Both the position numbers and the translations under genes were made by a program. The notes beneath the pieces were generated by a model that had not been told where the DNA came from, made no database searches, and saw nothing but the letters and a program-made list of their open reading frames with translations. From Bacillus sp. 491mf (GTDB taxonomy: Bacteria > Bacillota > Bacilli > Bacillales > Bacillaceae_G), in the NCBI RefSeq assembly GCF_900112415.1, contig NZ_FOLV01000012.1, positions 1 to 47,743 of the forward strand: a stretch of 47,743 nt of DNA, in the 5' to 3' direction. Below are positions 25,600 to 34,160 of the stretch, one piece after another; the stretch's first letter is position 1; every line of letters begins with the position of its first letter.

Positions 25600-26775
25600 T
25601 TATTTGTTTCTTAATGGATTTACAATACCAACAATTTTATCATTTTCTTTATAAACACGGGGAATTCTTCGATTTAACATACACGTTACCTCATAGTTAA
25701 TTGTCCCTAACATATCAGCAACTTCTTCTACTGCAATCTCTTCATTACCTTGCTTACCATAAAAGACAACCTCATCGCCAACATTTACAGGCATTGCTTT
25801 CGTTACATCTAACATAAGCTGATCCATACAAACACGGCCAATAATCGGTACTCTCACGCCATTGATTAGCGCATGCCCTTTACTTGACAATTGACGACTA
25901 AATCCATCTGCATATCCGATTGGAATCGTAGCAACCCACTCTTCCCCTGTCGCAACATACGTATTGCCGTAGCTTACCCCTTTTCCTTGTTTCGCTCGTT
26001 TCACATGAGCTACTTTTGACTTTAATGTTAAAACCGGCTGAAGTGATACTGTCTTATGATTCACTTCTTTCGATGGATACATTCCGTATATCCCAATCCC
26101 AACGCGAACCATATTTTGAAATTCATTATTTAGTTCCATTGTTCCCGCACTATTCGAGCTATGAATAAGCGGCAAATGAATTCCCATATCTTTTGCAATA
26201 TTGACAGATTTCTCAAATGAATTTTTTTGCATCAACGTATATGTTTTATCTACTTCATCAGCTGTAGAATAATGAGTAAACATCCCTTCTACTTCTACAT
26301 GTTGCATCTTTTTCAATTCTTGAAGAAACGGTACCACTTCTTCTTCTTGTAAACCAATCCGGCTCATACCTGTATCAATTTTAATTTGGATACGTACCCT
26401 CTTTTGTAGACGCTCTGCTATACGATCAATATATTTTAAATCTTCAATTCTGTATACAGTCATCATAAGATCGTATTCAATTGCTTCTTCTACAGCATCC
26501 TCCGGTGTATACCCTAATATTAAAATCGGTGCTGTTACACCTGCTTCACGAAGTTCAATTCCTTCATCCACAAAAGCAACCGCCAGATGACTTACTCCAA
26601 CTTCAATTGCAGCCTTCGCAACTTCTACCGCTCCATGTCCATAACCATTTGCTTTTACAGCTGCCATCATTGCAATATTTTCATCGTTTACACGTTTTTT
26701 AAATTCTCTCACATTATGTTTTACTGCCTCTAAATTAACTTCAACAATTGTATTTCTTCCGTATCTTGAAATCAT
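25600..26775 (-). CDS. alr: Alanine racemase (second-type, Alr2/YncD-like)
   Basis: A 391-residue PLP enzyme interconverting L- and D-alanine for peptidoglycan. The Schiff-base Lys is K41 in AAVKANGYGHGA. The catalytic Tyr is Y269 in KGVSYGNTY, followed by ATIPIGYADGFSRQL, and the C-terminal domain has GRVCMDQLMLDV. All key residues are present. B. cereus-group genomes carry two alanine racemases; this sequence differs from the exosporium-type enzyme I recall and is probably the alr2 (dal-2) gene. GGAGTTAAAATAA precedes ATG. Monocistronic. Confidence 0.93.
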   Translation of the reverse strand: MISRYGRNTIVEVNLEAVKHNVREFKKRVNDENIAMMAAVKANGYGHGAVEVAKAAIEVGVSHLAVAFVDEGIELREAGVTAPILILGYTPEDAVEEAIEYDLMMTVYRIEDLKYIDRIAERLQKRVRIQIKIDTGMSRIGLQEEEVVPFLQELKKMQHVEVEGMFTHYSTADEVDKTYTLMQKNSFEKSVNIAKDMGIHLPLIHSSNSAGTMELNNEFQNMVRVGIGIYGMYPSKEVNHKTVSLQPVLTLKSKVAHVKRAKQGKGVSYGNTYVATGEEWVATIPIGYADGFSRQLSSKGHALINGVRVPIIGRVCMDQLMLDVTKAMPVNVGDEVVFYGKQGNEEIAVEEVADMLGTINYEVTCMLNRRIPRVYKENDKIVGIVNPLRNK

Positions 26776-26942
26776 TTATTTTAACTCCTAACTCAATAAT
26801 TCCATTCTATTTATCGTTCAATAGGACCTTTAACACTATAATACTTTTCATTTTCCCAGTCAAACTACTAGAATCTTCAGAATCTTAAGTATGATATAAT
26901 TTCTTTAAATCCTTATTATAAACATATGCGAGGAGAAATACA

Positions 26943-27404
26943 ATGTTTATTCAAGCTGCACTGCACCAATTAGAAATTGCGATTGATTCTACAATACAGA
27001 TGTTAGAACAGGTTACTTATGCTGAATTACAACAACGACCGCTCGATAATAAACGCTCGCTCTTTGAAATTTGTACGCATCTATCCCTTATTTGTCATGC
27101 TGATTTATTTATTTTAACCGAAGCATCAAAGGAAGAGTTAGATGCATTTTACTTACAACATACACCGCATACGCTTGAAGAGGTGCAACAGACAATGAAA
27201 GAAGGTTTCCAGCTTCTTTCTAAAACATTTCAGGCCTATTCATTAACAGAACTTGAAGAAGTCACCCATTCTTACTGGGGCACTTCCTACTCTCGATTTG
27301 AGTGGTTACTTGAAATTGTTGCTCATTTTTATCATCATCGCAGTCAATTACATACCTTATTAGCTGAATATGTAAAAGATCCTCAAATTTCTTTGTTCGA
27401 ATAA
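26943..27404 (+). CDS. DinB-superfamily protein
   Basis: A 153-residue four-helix-bundle protein of the DinB/YfiT type. Candidate metal ligands are His in CTHLSLICHADLF and HFYHHRSQLHTLLAEY, matching the spaced three-His pattern. These proteins often act as thiol- (bacillithiol-) dependent transferases, but the reaction is unknown here. GCGAGGAG precedes ATG. The last codons form the upstream arm of the terminator. Confidence 0.85.
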   Translation: MFIQAALHQLEIAIDSTIQMLEQVTYAELQQRPLDNKRSLFEICTHLSLICHADLFILTEASKEELDAFYLQHTPHTLEEVQQTMKEGFQLLSKTFQAYSLTELEEVTHSYWGTSYSRFEWLLEIVAHFYHHRSQLHTLLAEYVKDPQISLFE

Positions 27405-27423
27405 GAAATTTGAGGATCTTTTC
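27374..27423 (+). terminator. Terminator built from the last codons of the DinB gene
   Basis: AAAAGATCCTCAAATTTCTT pairs with AAGAAATTTGAGGATCTTTT, with the stop codon in the loop. The left arm is coding sequence. Confidence 0.9.
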
Positions 27424-27464
27424 ACTTCTTTTAAAGTATTACTCACGTCATCGACTCCAAAAAC

Positions 27465-27494
27465 AGAAGAGAAATGGCAACCATTTCTCTTCTT
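27465..27494 (-). terminator. Terminator of the NfeD/stomatin operon
   Basis: AGAAGAGAAATGG pairs with CCATTTCTCTTCT over a 3-base loop, just downstream of the stop at 27500. Confidence 0.85.
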
Positions 27495-27499
27495 CGTTT

Positions 27500-28459
27500 C
27501 TATTGTTCTTTTGTCGTATCTATAGAAGGCAGCTTTTTCTCTTTAAACAACTCTCCAATTGCTCCTAAGCTTCCTAATGTTTCAACAGCATTTGACGGAA
27601 GGAATACTTTATTTGCAGGTCCCTTTGCAATCTCCGTTAGAGATTCAAATGACTGGTATGCAAGTACTCGCTCATCAAGTCCTGACTGACGCAACATTTG
27701 AATCCGGATTTGTTCTGCTTTTGCAATTTCTTCAATCGCTCTCGCTTCCCCTTGTGCTTCTAATTCTTTCGCTTCTCGTAAACCTTCTGCCTCGCGAATA
27801 CGCGCTTCTTTATCCCCTTCAGCCATTAAAATTTTACTTTGTTTCTCCCCTTCGGCTCGAAGAACTTTATCTTGTTTTGCTGCCTCAGCTTCAAGAATAA
27901 TAGCACGTTTATTCCGTTCTGCTTTCATTTGTTTTTCCATTGCTGCTTGTATATCTTTTGGAGGGTTAATATCTACAACTTCAACGCGTTCAATACGAAC
28001 ACCCCATTTTTCTGTTGCTTCATCAAGTGCCAAACGGATTTCTGTTGAAATTTTTTCACGTCCAGATAATGTTTCATCGAGCTCCATTTTCCCGATAATT
28101 TGTCGCATTGTTGCAGATGTAATATTACGAACCCCAAATTCATAATTGGAAATACCATATGTCGCTAGCTCTGGGTCTATAACTTGATAGAAAATAATTG
28201 TATCAATCTCAACTTGTACGTTATCTTTCGTAATTACTTTTTGCGGTGGGACATTTGTTTGTTGTATACGCAAATCATGATAAAGGCGTACACGATCGAT
28301 AACTGGGATAATTATGTTTAAACCTGGATGCATAACACGATGAAATTTACCTAAACGCTCTACAACACCTACTCTTTGCTGCGGAATAATTTTAATTGAT
28401 AATGCGATAAATACAATAACAATTAATGCTAGAATAATTGATAAAGTTAAACCAACCAT
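27500..28459 (-). CDS. SPFH/stomatin-family membrane protein (QmcA-like)
   Basis: A 319-residue protein with one N-terminal membrane helix (LTLSIILALIVIVFIALSI) and a Band 7/SPFH domain (PQQRVGVVERLGKFHRVMHP, YQVIDPELATYGISNYEFG). A long charged coiled coil rich in Ala/Glu follows (AEGEKQSKILMAEGDKEARI). Such proteins form large ring assemblies in membrane microdomains and often control proteases. It overlaps the upstream NfeD gene by one base, the standard NfeD/SPFH pairing. Confidence 0.92.
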   Translation of the reverse strand: MVGLTLSIILALIVIVFIALSIKIIPQQRVGVVERLGKFHRVMHPGLNIIIPVIDRVRLYHDLRIQQTNVPPQKVITKDNVQVEIDTIIFYQVIDPELATYGISNYEFGVRNITSATMRQIIGKMELDETLSGREKISTEIRLALDEATEKWGVRIERVEVVDINPPKDIQAAMEKQMKAERNKRAIILEAEAAKQDKVLRAEGEKQSKILMAEGDKEARIREAEGLREAKELEAQGEARAIEEIAKAEQIRIQMLRQSGLDERVLAYQSFESLTEIAKGPANKVFLPSNAVETLGSLGAIGELFKEKKLPSIDTTKEQ

Positions 28460-28890
28460 TATAATTCACACTCCCTTTTCACGTGCACTACTGTGCTGCT
28501 TCTCTTTACAACAATAACGCTTTCCCCATCCAAAATTGGTTCGTCTGATACAGCAGTCCACATATCTCCCTCTATTTTTACAATGCCATTCGCTTCATTT
28601 GTAATCGCTTGCAAAATAATACCTTTTTTTCCAACAAGCTGATCCACTGCATCAGTATAACCTTTCGCTTCTCGAAAATTTTTAGAAATTCGTTTTGTGA
28701 AAAATGTCAAACTAAGACTGACAACAGATGCTATTACAACTTGAAGTAGCAAAGAGTTGGGTATAAATAGTCCGATTAGACCTCCGACCACGGCACCTAT
28801 TCCAAGCCATAATAAGTAGAACGTTACAGTCAGCATTTCTGCAATAAATAAAAGACCGGCAATAACAAACCAAATCACCCACCCTGTCAT
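28459..28890 (-). CDS. NfeD-like membrane protein
   Basis: A 143-residue partner of the SPFH protein. Hydrophobic helices occupy about residues 3-75 (WVIWFVIAGLLFIAEMLTVT, YLLWLGIGAVVGGLIGLFI). They are followed by a small soluble OB-fold (VGKKGIILQAITNEANGIVK and DGESVIVVK). I prefer ATG 28890, six bases after GAGGG, to the TTG two codons earlier. Its TAA overlaps the ATG of the SPFH gene (TAATG), so the pair is translationally coupled. Confidence 0.88.
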   Translation of the reverse strand: MTGWVIWFVIAGLLFIAEMLTVTFYLLWLGIGAVVGGLIGLFIPNSLLLQVVIASVVSLSLTFFTKRISKNFREAKGYTDAVDQLVGKKGIILQAITNEANGIVKIEGDMWTAVSDEPILDGESVIVVKRSSTVVHVKRECEL

Positions 28891-29158
28891 GTGCAACCCT
28901 CGCTTCCATTCTATTTTTAATATGTATATGAGGGAAAGAGAACTTTATCACGTTGCATACGCAACATTCATTAATAGGTAAAAAATATATTAAAATTATA
29001 TATTAATATATTCTTTATTATACATGATAAATCCTCTCGAAAAATATAATAATTCCTCTCAAAAAGTGACAAAAAATCAAAATCTTCTCTAAAAAAGAAA
29101 ATTTCTCATTATAATGTTACACATTATATAAGAATAAAAGAAGGGGATAGATACAAGG

Positions 29159-29365
29159 TTAATCCAATATCATTTTTTTATTGATGTTTTGGATATCCCT
29201 TTGAATATTTTCATTTAAACGGCTAAGCTTATCAGGATTCGCCACCATGTAAATGGAATTGATTTTCCCTTCTTTAAACTCAAATGAAAATACGTAGGCC
29301 AGGTAACCGTTAATCATAACAACAATTCCTGGTCCACCAATAATGGCGACATCAAATTTATTCAT
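29159..29365 (-). pseudogene. C-terminal remnant of a SigJ-type sigma factor
   Basis: A 68-residue frame whose core (GGPGIVVMINGYLAYVFSFE, then GKINSIYMVANPDKLSRLN) matches the very end of the SnoaL-like domain of SigJ/TIGR02957 sigma factors, where VxNPDKL is characteristic. Sigma regions 2 and 4 are absent. It nevertheless has a strong ribosome site (AGGAGGGATTTAA-ATG), so a short domain-only protein could be made. I treat it as a remnant; a functional stand-alone domain is possible. Confidence 0.6.
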
Positions 29366-29576
29366 TTAAATCCCTCCTATTCTTTTCATTAATCAAGACG
29401 GATAGAGGGGTTCAATTGTGACAAAAAAATTAATTAATGAAAACCTTTTTTAGCCTAATATACGAACCAGTTTATCTATGGGCTATATTCATTATTGGAC
29501 ATATGGCGGAACAATTCTATGTCACTCAATGATTCCTTAATCCACCTTTTATTCAGATGTTCTATTTCCTTTAGTC

Positions 29577-29614
29577 AAAAAAACACCCCTTTAGACAAAA
29601 ATAGCCAAAGGGGT
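29577..29614 (-). terminator. Terminator with strong T-run
   Basis: On the minus strand ACCCCTTT pairs with AAAGGGGT, then GTTTTTTT. It is the likely end of the carboxypeptidase transcript, about 150 bases past its stop. Confidence 0.75.
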
Positions 29615-29744
29615 AAAGATTCGCGACTTTTTTCAAAACATCGCTTTCTTGTTTACTCATAAACTTTTTCTTTTATAGCATCGTCATTTCCCTTTACTCT
29701 CTCACATTAATGGGCGGTAAGACCCCAATTGATAAGAACCATCT

Positions 29745-29761
29745 ATTAGTGACCCACTAAT
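29745..29761. repeat. Palindrome ATTAGTG-3-CACTAAT
   Basis: A perfect 7-base inverted repeat with a 3-base spacer lies eight bases past the stop of the carboxypeptidase gene. A related CATTAATGGG lies 40 bases away. It may be an operator or a mobile-element end; undetermined. Confidence 0.4.
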
Positions 29762-29768
29762 GGATGAT

Positions 29769-30503
29769 TCACTTTATAGCTTCTTCTAAAGTAAGCTGAT
29801 TTTCATACAAATAGGCAGCATATGGATTTCCAACATAGCGAACATGCCATGGTTCATACATATACCCTGTTATATCTTCTTTTTCTTTTTCATAACGGAT
29901 AATAAACCCAAACTTATGGGCATTTTCAGCTAGCCACTTTCCTTCTTTCGTTTTTCCAAAGGAAGAATCTAATTGAAACTTTGCCGATTGTGATGTAATA
30001 TCAACAGCTAATCCAGTTTGATGTTCACTTGTTCCTGGAATTGCACTAGACATCGCTGTTTTTGCTTCTCCATCTTGTTTTTTATACATCGTATTTAATG
30101 CTTTTTGTCTTTCAAATGAACGAAATGCTGAAACAGCAAATAAAATAATATTTTCACGCCTCGCTTGTTGAAACATACGCTCCAATGATAGAGCTGCTTC
30201 TTTACGCATTTTCTTTTTTTCATTATTGCCTTCATATAGAAAACGGACTTGGGGTATCACTAAATCTTGCGGCTCATACAAATCAGGTAAGCGCCTTTTC
30301 TTATTTACAAGAACAAGCGTTGAATCTGGATTGTTAACAACTGCAAGCCCACCTTCTATTTTTGCAATTGTTTCTTGTACCTTTGGAAAAATAACGTTTC
30401 CTTGTGCTTCTATCGCTTGCTTTTCATTATTTTCTATATAATGAAGCACTGTAATTACGCAAATGGCAATCACTATACCAAACAACATCCATTTTTTCTT
30501 CAT
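29769..30503 (-). CDS. D-alanyl-D-alanine carboxypeptidase, M15B (VanY/YodJ-like)
   Basis: A 244-residue membrane-anchored peptidase trimming the terminal D-Ala of peptidoglycan peptides. The N-terminal anchor is WMLFGIVIAICVITVLHYI, without a lipobox. The zinc-site motifs are SEHQTGLAVDIT (SxHxxGxAxD) and the terminal EPWHVRYVG (ExWH). AFRSFERQ is the substrate-binding Arg region. I choose ATG 30503 (MKKKWML), preceded by AAAAGGATGTTAT. Family members act in cell-wall remodelling or glycopeptide response. Monocistronic. Confidence 0.92.
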   Translation of the reverse strand: MKKKWMLFGIVIAICVITVLHYIENNEKQAIEAQGNVIFPKVQETIAKIEGGLAVVNNPDSTLVLVNKKRRLPDLYEPQDLVIPQVRFLYEGNNEKKKMRKEAALSLERMFQQARRENIILFAVSAFRSFERQKALNTMYKKQDGEAKTAMSSAIPGTSEHQTGLAVDITSQSAKFQLDSSFGKTKEGKWLAENAHKFGFIIRYEKEKEDITGYMYEPWHVRYVGNPYAAYLYENQLTLEEAIK

Positions 30504-30808
30504 ATAACATCCTTTTATTCTAATAATTTTTCCAAACAAAACTTATCAACTTTCGCTTTAACCGTAATAGTTAATTTTAAAACTAATCATATACCATATA
30601 TTTTTCCCGTTCTCTCATCGATTTAAACATTTCTCTCCCTATTATCAAAACGATTCTAATTCTTTCCTTATCATTTATTCAGACATACAGTTTTACATAA
30701 TATAATTATGCGTAGAAACTTCTTGATACATGAACATTCGCTACTATTTTTCCAAATTCCTTTTCCATTTTCATAAGATAATGATACAAATTTCGATACA
30801 AAACAAAC

Positions 30809-30834
30809 AGCGTAAGCAACGTTTGCTTACGCTT
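30809..30834 (-). terminator. Terminator overlapping the spoIIP-type stop codon
   Basis: AGCGTAAGCAA pairs with TTGCTTACGCT. The stop codon lies in the stem, and the minus-strand tail is T-rich. Confidence 0.8.
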
Positions 30835-31987
30835 AGCCATTCACCTTTTCAGCCTGCCAGTAATACTCACTAAATGCTTCTGCAAGTGCATCGATACTAC
30901 GATCGACTTCCTCTTCTGTATTATCAACACCGCCTACTTCAATAAGAATAGCTTGACCGGATAAATCTTGATTGTATACACCATTTCCAGTACTAAAATC
31001 TTTTTGAATAACCCCTCGGCTTAATCCAGGATATTTTCCCTTTAATGATTCATGCAGCGCTGTTGCCAATTGCAGGTTTTTCGCATAATTTTTATTTCCC
31101 TTACCAATAACAAATGCTAACTTCGCATAGGATTTATCACCAATTGTTTTCGTTGTGACCTCTTTCCGCGCACTATCTCTATGCAAATCAAAAAAGTATT
31201 GCAGCTCTCTATTACTTGTCATTGCTTCTTGCACAATTTCACGAGACATTTTATAAGAACTGCGATCATTTAATCCTCGGCTCACTAACATGTTACCAAC
31301 ATCTGTTTGATCATTCGTTGCACCTATTCCATAATTTTCTAGTTTTTCACGAAATCTATCTCCGAATATAGAAATGTTCTTTACTGAACTCGTTGCTTTA
31401 TTCGAGTTTGGATTATTCGTTAAATTTAACAATGGTAAATATGACTCCCAACTATGCGTATGATAAATAAACGCTACTTTTCGACTTCCTGTCGTTTGGG
31501 CTGGCTTCTTTTTTTCTTCATGTGATTCGTTATTTTTAGATTTCCCTTGTTCCCCCGCCCGTTCTTTTACAAGCTCTTCTAAAGGTACACTCGATTCAAT
31601 AGGTAAATTTGTATAATTTGTTCCTTCTCCAGCAATTACAATTTCCGTATCATATTTCGAAAACCCAGGAAGCTCTAATCCAATTAAACTACGAACATCA
31701 TCAAGGCGAATATTTGTCGCAGCAGATAAAACAAAAGAAGAAATCGAAAAATCTGTATTTAAATGTCGATATTCTTGTGTAAAATAACGATTTTCTGAGC
31801 CAAGTACATACATATAGCCATTCATAGACAGTTCATTTAACCATTTATATAAATACGTTGACTTTGTTTCTTTTAATGATGTTACGATCATACTAACAAA
31901 TAAAAAAGCTGCCATAATGCCCAATAAAAGTAGAAAAATAAATTTCGGAAGACTTGTCCGTTTCACATAAAAATAGCTTCGATTCAT
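30833..31987 (-). CDS. spoIIP: Stage II sporulation protein P (SpoIIP-family peptidoglycan hydrolase)
   Basis: A 384-residue protein with an N-terminal membrane anchor (LPKFIFLLLLGIMAAFLFVS) and an extracytoplasmic amidase/endopeptidase domain. Catalytic zinc residues are visible in AFIYHTHSWESY, YFFDLHRDSARK and AILIEVGGVDNT. SpoIIP thins septal wall during engulfment with SpoIID and SpoIIM. I choose ATG 31987 (MNRSYFYVK) after AGAGAGGGTG. The usual spoIIP follows gpr; neither gpr nor lepA is seen here, so this may be a second SpoIIP-type gene. Confidence 0.9.
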   Translation of the reverse strand: MNRSYFYVKRTSLPKFIFLLLLGIMAAFLFVSMIVTSLKETKSTYLYKWLNELSMNGYMYVLGSENRYFTQEYRHLNTDFSISSFVLSAATNIRLDDVRSLIGLELPGFSKYDTEIVIAGEGTNYTNLPIESSVPLEELVKERAGEQGKSKNNESHEEKKKPAQTTGSRKVAFIYHTHSWESYLPLLNLTNNPNSNKATSSVKNISIFGDRFREKLENYGIGATNDQTDVGNMLVSRGLNDRSSYKMSREIVQEAMTSNRELQYFFDLHRDSARKEVTTKTIGDKSYAKLAFVIGKGNKNYAKNLQLATALHESLKGKYPGLSRGVIQKDFSTGNGVYNQDLSGQAILIEVGGVDNTEEEVDRSIDALAEAFSEYYWQAEKVNG

Positions 31988-32076
31988 TAAATCACCCTCT
32001 CTCTCTAAACATATGTACAAGCTATAGAGAATAGACCAAATGAAATTTGGCAACATTGCTACTGAGGTGAAAAGAA

Positions 32077-32193
32077 TTGAAGCTGATGATTGGAGTGTTT
32101 CCTATTGAGTTGTCGTGTATCTTTGTTTTACTTGCGATATATTCAACACTATTTTTACATAAATTGATTAGACTTCCCTCTAGGAATACTTAA
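32077..32193 (+). CDS. Possible 38-residue single-helix membrane peptide
   Basis: A TTG start is preceded by GAGGTGAAAAGAA and encodes a basic tail and one hydrophobic helix (GVFPIELSCIFVLLAIYSTL), ending RLPSRNT. Its last 39 bases overlap, antisense, the end of the DUF1572 gene. No family is recognised. The ribosome site and hydrophobic pattern support it weakly. Confidence 0.35.
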   Translation: MKLMIGVFPIELSCIFVLLAIYSTLFLHKLIRLPSRNT

Positions 32194-32664
32194 ACACGTC
32201 CATTCTTTTTCCTTCAATAGTTTCCCAATATAAATCATTTGCCCGATATGTGAAGCATAATGGGCAATTTGTCTTTCAATCGCTTGCATCACCGTATGGG
32301 GCTCTCGGCGTATATAAACTGTTTTTAGAACATCATTAACTGTAATAGATTCCAACGCCCGAAATACAAATAACCAGCCTTCTTCCCAAGAATATAACAA
32401 TTCTTCTTTTGAAGCGTATCCACCTTCAAATTCATTATCACGATTCCGATCTTTCTTTTCGCCATCTGTCGTTAGAAAACTTGTCCACCTTGAACGCATA
32501 TTCCCATATAAGTGTTTTACAAGAATCGCAATACTATTTGCTTCTTCATGAGGAATCCAGCACATTTCTTCATAAGTAAGCTGCGATAACGCCCGATCCC
32601 CTTGCCTTTTAATAGCTTGAAAATTTTCTACTGCACACTGTAAATAAGCTTTTGCTATGTCCAT
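32155..32664 (-). CDS. DUF1572 / DinB-superfamily protein
   Basis: A 169-residue DinB-like four-helix protein of the DUF1572 type. It has candidate metal ligands in SIAILVKHLYGNMRSRW and ERQIAHYASHIGQMIYIGKL. The substrate is unknown; relatives are putative bacillithiol-dependent enzymes. AGGGGGAC precedes ATG. It lies 18 bases downstream of csaA on the same strand, so the two are probably co-transcribed. Confidence 0.87.
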   Translation of the reverse strand: MDIAKAYLQCAVENFQAIKRQGDRALSQLTYEEMCWIPHEEANSIAILVKHLYGNMRSRWTSFLTTDGEKKDRNRDNEFEGGYASKEELLYSWEEGWLFVFRALESITVNDVLKTVYIRREPHTVMQAIERQIAHYASHIGQMIYIGKLLKEKEWTCLSIPRGKSNQFM

Positions 32665-32682
32665 TTTTTGTCCCCCTATATT

Positions 32683-33012
32683 TTAGCTAATCGCTGTCCC
32701 ATTCGGCACTTCCATACCCGGTTCTAGTAATATAACATCTCCTTTTTCAGGAACACCGCCAAGGACAAGTACTTCAGATTTAAATCCAGCCACTCGTTTA
32801 GGCGGAAAATTGACAACCGCAACAACTTGCTTTCCAATAAGTTCTTCCACTGTATATCGTTTCGTAATTTGTGCACTTGATTGTTTCATTCCAAGTTCAC
32901 CAAAATCAATCTCCAGCTTAATTGCAGGCACCCTGGCTTCTGGAAATATCTCTGCATGATGAATCGTTCCAATACGGATATCTAATTTCATAAAATCTTC
33001 AAAAGTAGCCAT
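32683..33012 (-). CDS. csaA: CsaA chaperone / tRNA-binding-domain protein
   Basis: A 109-residue OB-fold protein. The family signature is clear: [40 protein letters not shown], and [20 protein letters not shown] with [16 protein letters not shown]. In B. subtilis, CsaA is a dimeric chaperone linked to protein export that binds SecA and precursors. Length is full. AAGGAGAGAG precedes ATG. It is first of a likely two-gene unit with the DUF1572 gene. Confidence 0.94.
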   Translation of the reverse strand: MATFEDFMKLDIRIGTIHHAEIFPEARVPAIKLEIDFGELGMKQSSAQITKRYTVEELIGKQVVAVVNFPPKRVAGFKSEVLVLGGVPEKGDVILLEPGMEVPNGTAIS

Positions 33013-33043
33013 TTCTATCTCTCTCCTTACTATTCATATATAA

Positions 33044-33165
33044 ATTCATTTTGAGTTATCAACTAAGTCGCTGCTATGTAGAACAAAACTTAACCTGCAC
33101 TTATTTTAACCTTTGTGTGCGGTAGAAAAAGACCCTAACTGTTTTTATGTGTCCAACTATACCGA
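33044..33165 (-). repeat. Dispersed repeat copy C, degenerate
   Basis: Reading + it keeps AAGTCGCTGCTATGTAGAA, TTAACCTTTGTGTGCGGTAG and AAAAAGACCCTAACTG in the same order as copies A and D but with many substitutions. It shares the csaA-cbpA gap with copy D, in the same orientation. Confidence 0.6.
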
Positions 33166-33286
33166 AAGAACTTTTTTGCCTTTATTCAATCTATATATTT
33201 GACAATCTCTTTCATTTTCCTTTACAAAAAAATGCTTACACATCTTTCTTTCATACTTCCTGTAACACTTTCGAACTATATGTATC

Positions 33287-33470
33287 CATTTTAATTTTTT
33301 GACATATAAATCGTTTCTACGCAGAATACAAAGTTACCGCTACTTGCTTTCTCCCTTTGTTTTAACCTTTCATGTGGCAGAAATAGGTCCTGACCGCTGA
33401 TATGCATGACTAGATGCTCATATTCTCCCCTAAAAGAAAAGGAATTTTTTCTATTTCATTAACTTATGTA
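33287..33470 (-). repeat. Dispersed repeat copy D
   Basis: Reading + it runs CATTTTAATTTTTTGACATA, CGTTTCTACGCAGAATAC, CCCTTTGTTTTAACCTTTCA, CATGTGGCAGAAATAGGTCC and TGACCGCTGATATGCATGAC, closely following copy A. With copy C it accounts for the 500-base gap between csaA and the CBS gene. Confidence 0.82.
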
Positions 33471-33477
33471 TAAATAA

Positions 33478-33509
33478 AAATCCACCCCTTATTTTCGGGA
33501 TGGATTTGC
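33478..33509 (-). terminator. Terminator of the CBS-domain gene
   Basis: AAATCCACCCC pairs with GGGATGGATTT (one mismatch), followed on the minus strand by TTTTTATT. It lies just after the stop at 33513. Confidence 0.78.
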
Positions 33510-33512
33510 CTC

Positions 33513-34160
33513 TTACTCTACAATCTCCACTTCACGTGAATCTTTCATTTCTTCTACATGTATAACACGGAATCCATGGTCCTCTAAATCTGTTAAAAGT
33601 GTTTGTAAGTCTTCTGCCGCAAACTCTTCTCCTAATGTAAACATAATTCTACGTACATATAGTGCCTTGTTATCAAATGTCATTAAACTTTGGATCCCGT
33701 TATACTTTTTCAATACAGTTGATAATTTTTGAATAGCACCATTATAATCTTGTGTTCCGATCATAACCGAATATACACTAGAATGAAGACCCCACGCATC
33801 TTCTAGTAACTCAAACACTTTTTTATGCGTTAAAATTCCAAGAAAGATTCCATTATCATTCACAACAGAAATATATGGTAACTCCTTAATTGTAAAGAAA
33901 ACTTTAAAGAATGAAGAGTCTTCTTTTACGTAGCCATCTTTATTGCGCAATAATTCTTTGACATTATTGTCTAAAGAACCTTTGTATTCTAAAACATCTA
34001 CTTTGTAAATATTCCCCAAAAACATTTCTTCTTTTTCATCTAGAACCGGGACACATCGGTATCCCGTTTTATTCAAATGATCTAATGCTTCTTGTAACGT
34101 GAATGTTTCCTTACAAAATAATACCTCTTTTTTTAAAACATAGTTTCCCTTTACTCTCAT
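33513..34160 (-). CDS. cbpA: CBS-domain protein, c-di-AMP-binding CbpA-like
   Basis: A 215-residue cytoplasmic protein. It has two CBS motifs (GYRCVPVLDEKEEMFLGNIY; LPYISVVNDNGIFLGILTHK) and a C-terminal ACT-like region (about 130-205, SSVYSVMIGTQDYNGAIQKL to RRIMFTLGEE). This CBS-plus-ACT layout is that of Listeria CbpA, a c-di-AMP binder of unknown output. Ligand binding is inferred from family. AAGGGGG precedes ATG. Monocistronic. Confidence 0.8.
   Translation of the reverse strand: MRVKGNYVLKKEVLFCKETFTLQEALDHLNKTGYRCVPVLDEKEEMFLGNIYKVDVLEYKGSLDNNVKELLRNKDGYVKEDSSFFKVFFTIKELPYISVVNDNGIFLGILTHKKVFELLEDAWGLHSSVYSVMIGTQDYNGAIQKLSTVLKKYNGIQSLMTFDNKALYVRRIMFTLGEEFAAEDLQTLLTDLEDHGFRVIHVEEMKDSREVEIVE

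Larger units (their letters stand above)
29366..29768. other. Gene-poor 400-base stretch with decay marks
   Basis: It contains a terminator (29577-29614) and a palindrome (29745-29761). It also holds a 31-codon plus-strand frame (29437-29532) that is hydrophobic (IYEPVYLWAIFIIGHMAEQF) but has no ribosome site. I see no convincing gene; together with the SigJ remnant it looks like a deletion scar. Confidence 0.5.
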
